Assembly (NCBI GenBank): GCA_049522565.1
Contig: JBEKNT010000347.1
Span: 1 to 7,604 of the forward strand
DNA from: JASHVB01 sp049522565
GTDB taxonomy: Bacteria; Pseudomonadota; Alphaproteobacteria; Acetobacterales; Acetobacteraceae
Length of the DNA: 7,604 bases
Direction: 5' to 3'
Each line of letters opens with the position of its first letter. Within the stretch, counting starts at the first letter, position 1. Both the position numbers and the translations under genes were made by a program. This document shows, one piece after another, positions 6,322 through 7,604 of this stretch. Below the pieces are notes generated by a model that worked only from the letters and a program-made list of their open reading frames with translations, did not search any database and was not told the origin of the DNA.

Positions 6322-6357
6322 CGGCATTCGTGGCGGCTGCCGCGCGGGGGGCAAAGC

Positions 6358-7533
6358 GTGCTGCGCATCGGCATCATCGGCGCGGGGATCGGCGGCCTGA
6401 CCGCCGCCGTCGCGTTGCGCCAGGCCGGCTTCGATGTGGCCGTCTATGAGCAAGCGGCGGAACTGACCGAGGTCGGCGGCGGCATCAATCTGGGGCCGAA
6501 TGCGGTGCGCGTGCTGCAACGGCTTGGCCTCGGCCCGGCGCTGGACCGCGACGGCGTGCGGCCGCGGTTCACGCATCAGCGCCGCTGGCAGGACGGGCGC
6601 ACATTGCAGCGGGCGGCGCTGAATCCGCTATGCGAGCAACTCTATGGCGCACCGCATCTGACGATCCATCGCCGCGATCTGCTGGCGGCGATCGCGTCCG
6701 GATTTCCGGGGGAGCGTGTACATCTCGGCCACCGCCTCGCCGGCTTCGCCGAACGGGGAGGCAGCGTCGAGGCCTGGTTCGACAATGGTGCGCGGTGCGC
6801 GGTCGATCTGCTGGTCGGCGCCGACGGCATCCATTCAACCGTGCGGGCCCGCTTGTTTCGCGACGAGGCACCGCTGTTCGCCGGTTGCGTCGCGTATCGC
6901 GGGTTGGTGCCGGTGGCGCACATCGCCGATCTCGGGCTGGAGCCTGGCAACCAGTCATGGCTCGGGCCGGGCGGGCATTTCGTGCATTATTTCGTCTCGC
7001 GCGGGCGGCTGTTGAATTTCGTCGGCTGGACGGAGCATGACACCTGGAACCGGGAGGACTGGACCGACCACGCAACGATAGATCGTGCGCTCGCGGCGTT
7101 CGACGGGTGGCATGCGCAGATCGGGCGGATCATTGCGGCGGCCGAGACCTGCTTCATCTGGGCATTGTTCGATCGCGATCCGCTGCCTCGCTGGTCGGTT
7201 GGGCGCGCGACGCTGCTGGGGGATGCGTGCCACCCGATGTATCCGTTCATGGGGCAGGGTGCGGCGCAGGCGATCGAGGATGGCGCGGCGCTGGCGGCCT
7301 GCCTTGTGGCCGGCGGCGGCGACGTTGCGGGTGCGCTGCGGCGGTATGAGGCTGTCCGGCTGCCTCGGGTGAGCAAGCTCCAGGCGATGTCGCGGGCGAA
7401 CAAGACGCGGTTTCACCTGCGGGATGGGCCGGAGCAATGCGCGCGGGATGCCGACTTGGCGCGGGCGGGGGATCGGGCGCCGGATGCGCTGCGCTGGTTG
7501 TACGAGCATGACCCGGGGGCGGTGGGAGAGTGA
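6358..7533 (+). CDS. FAD-dependent aromatic hydroxylase, salicylate / 6-hydroxynicotinate monooxygenase class
   Basis: Class A flavoprotein monooxygenase, 391 residues, using FAD, NAD(P)H and O2 to hydroxylate (sometimes decarboxylatively) an aromatic acid. Motifs in order: GxGxxG Rossmann loop GAGIGG at 8-13, GGGINLGPNAVRVL at 40-53, TIHRRDL at 102-108, the DG motif LLVGADGIHSTVRARLF at 151-167, AYRGLVP at 179-185, and the GD motif RATLLGDACHPMYPFMGQGA at 283-302, followed by AIEDGAAL. The AYRGLVP and HPMYPFMGQGAAQAIEDG segments resemble salicylate 1-hydroxylase, whereas YGAPHLTIHRRDL and LLGDACHPM also recall 6-hydroxynicotinate 3-monooxygenase (NicC). The substrate cannot be fixed from sequence. 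The start is GTG 6358, directly before the Rossmann strand, with only a weak G-rich site upstream. It lies 36 bases after the pcaI-like gene and is probably in the same transcript; salicylate to catechol would feed the beta-ketoadipate route. Confidence 0.88.
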   Translation: MLRIGIIGAGIGGLTAAVALRQAGFDVAVYEQAAELTEVGGGINLGPNAVRVLQRLGLGPALDRDGVRPRFTHQRRWQDGRTLQRAALNPLCEQLYGAPHLTIHRRDLLAAIASGFPGERVHLGHRLAGFAERGGSVEAWFDNGARCAVDLLVGADGIHSTVRARLFRDEAPLFAGCVAYRGLVPVAHIADLGLEPGNQSWLGPGGHFVHYFVSRGRLLNFVGWTEHDTWNREDWTDHATIDRALAAFDGWHAQIGRIIAAAETCFIWALFDRDPLPRWSVGRATLLGDACHPMYPFMGQGAAQAIEDGAALAACLVAGGGDVAGALRRYEAVRLPRVSKLQAMSRANKTRFHLRDGPEQCARDADLARAGDRAPDALRWLYEHDPGAVGE

Positions 7534-7592
7534 CGGCGGCAGGCTTGCAGGGAGAGGCGCGGACCGTGCCCGCATCGTCAAGCCTGCCACCG
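7534..7592. repeat. Inverted repeat downstream of the monooxygenase gene; possible terminator
   Basis: Bases 7538-7547 (GGCAGGCTTG) are perfectly complementary to 7579-7588. With one mismatch the arms extend to 7534 and 7592, giving 13 of 14 paired bases around a 31-base loop. It starts immediately after the TGA stop. No T-tract follows, and the loop is long for an intrinsic terminator, so an operator or mRNA-end structure is equally possible. The remaining 12 bases of the window show nothing. Confidence 0.5.
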
Positions 7593-7604
7593 GGTCAAGC
7601 GCCC

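Noticed and set aside
5374..6576. 400-codon - strand open frame opposite the CoA-transferase gene
   Set aside because: His/Arg/Ala-rich shadow with no domain; the + strand CoA-transferase and monooxygenase motifs are intact across it.

Overview
The window is a high-GC, densely coded bacterial chromosome segment. The Shine-Dalgarno sites, 4-base gene overlaps and gene families (AspD, ThiD/TenA, a 3-oxoadipate-type CoA-transferase, a salicylate-hydroxylase-like flavoprotein) all fit a metabolically versatile proteobacterium. The sequence does not let me name the genus or choose between alpha, beta and gamma classes. There are seven protein genes, the first cut by the window edge. No RNA gene, transposase or CRISPR array was seen, and no gene-free stretch exceeds 155 bases.

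Bases 1-2305 (+ strand) hold the C-terminal part of an alanine dehydrogenase followed by a complete aspartate 4-decarboxylase. Together they would take L-aspartate to L-alanine and CO2, then L-alanine to pyruvate, ammonia and NADH. The dehydrogenase's stop codon lies in a 33-bp tandem duplication. Apart from that one TAG, the two genes share an open reading frame.

Bases 2306-2443 separate two convergent units. They contain a large, very G/C-skewed inverted repeat whose arms are each a 9-bp hairpin and can also form a G-quadruplex motif, one on each strand. It probably acts as a bidirectional transcription end.

Bases 2444-3933 (- strand) are a thiD-tenA operon with an ATGA overlap, for salvage of the thiamine pyrimidine (HMP). 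About 90 bases separate it from a divergent gene set.

Bases 4024-7533 (+ strand) carry an alpha/beta hydrolase resembling 3-oxoadipate enol-lactonase (PcaD), a small unrecognised protein, a 3-oxoadipate CoA-transferase A subunit (PcaI-like), and an FAD-dependent aromatic hydroxylase of the salicylate/6-hydroxynicotinate class. Three of these fit aromatic catabolism through the beta-ketoadipate route. However, the transferase B subunit, expected directly after the A subunit, is missing.

The most interesting item is the small protein at 4868-5482. Its N-terminus carries a Ser-Cys-His arrangement with exactly the spacing of the catalytic Thr-Cys-His of the chemoreceptor deamidase CheD. No chemotaxis gene is visible nearby, and its codon use is less GC-biased than its neighbours'. 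It is a candidate undescribed CheD/CNF-fold deamidase-like protein.
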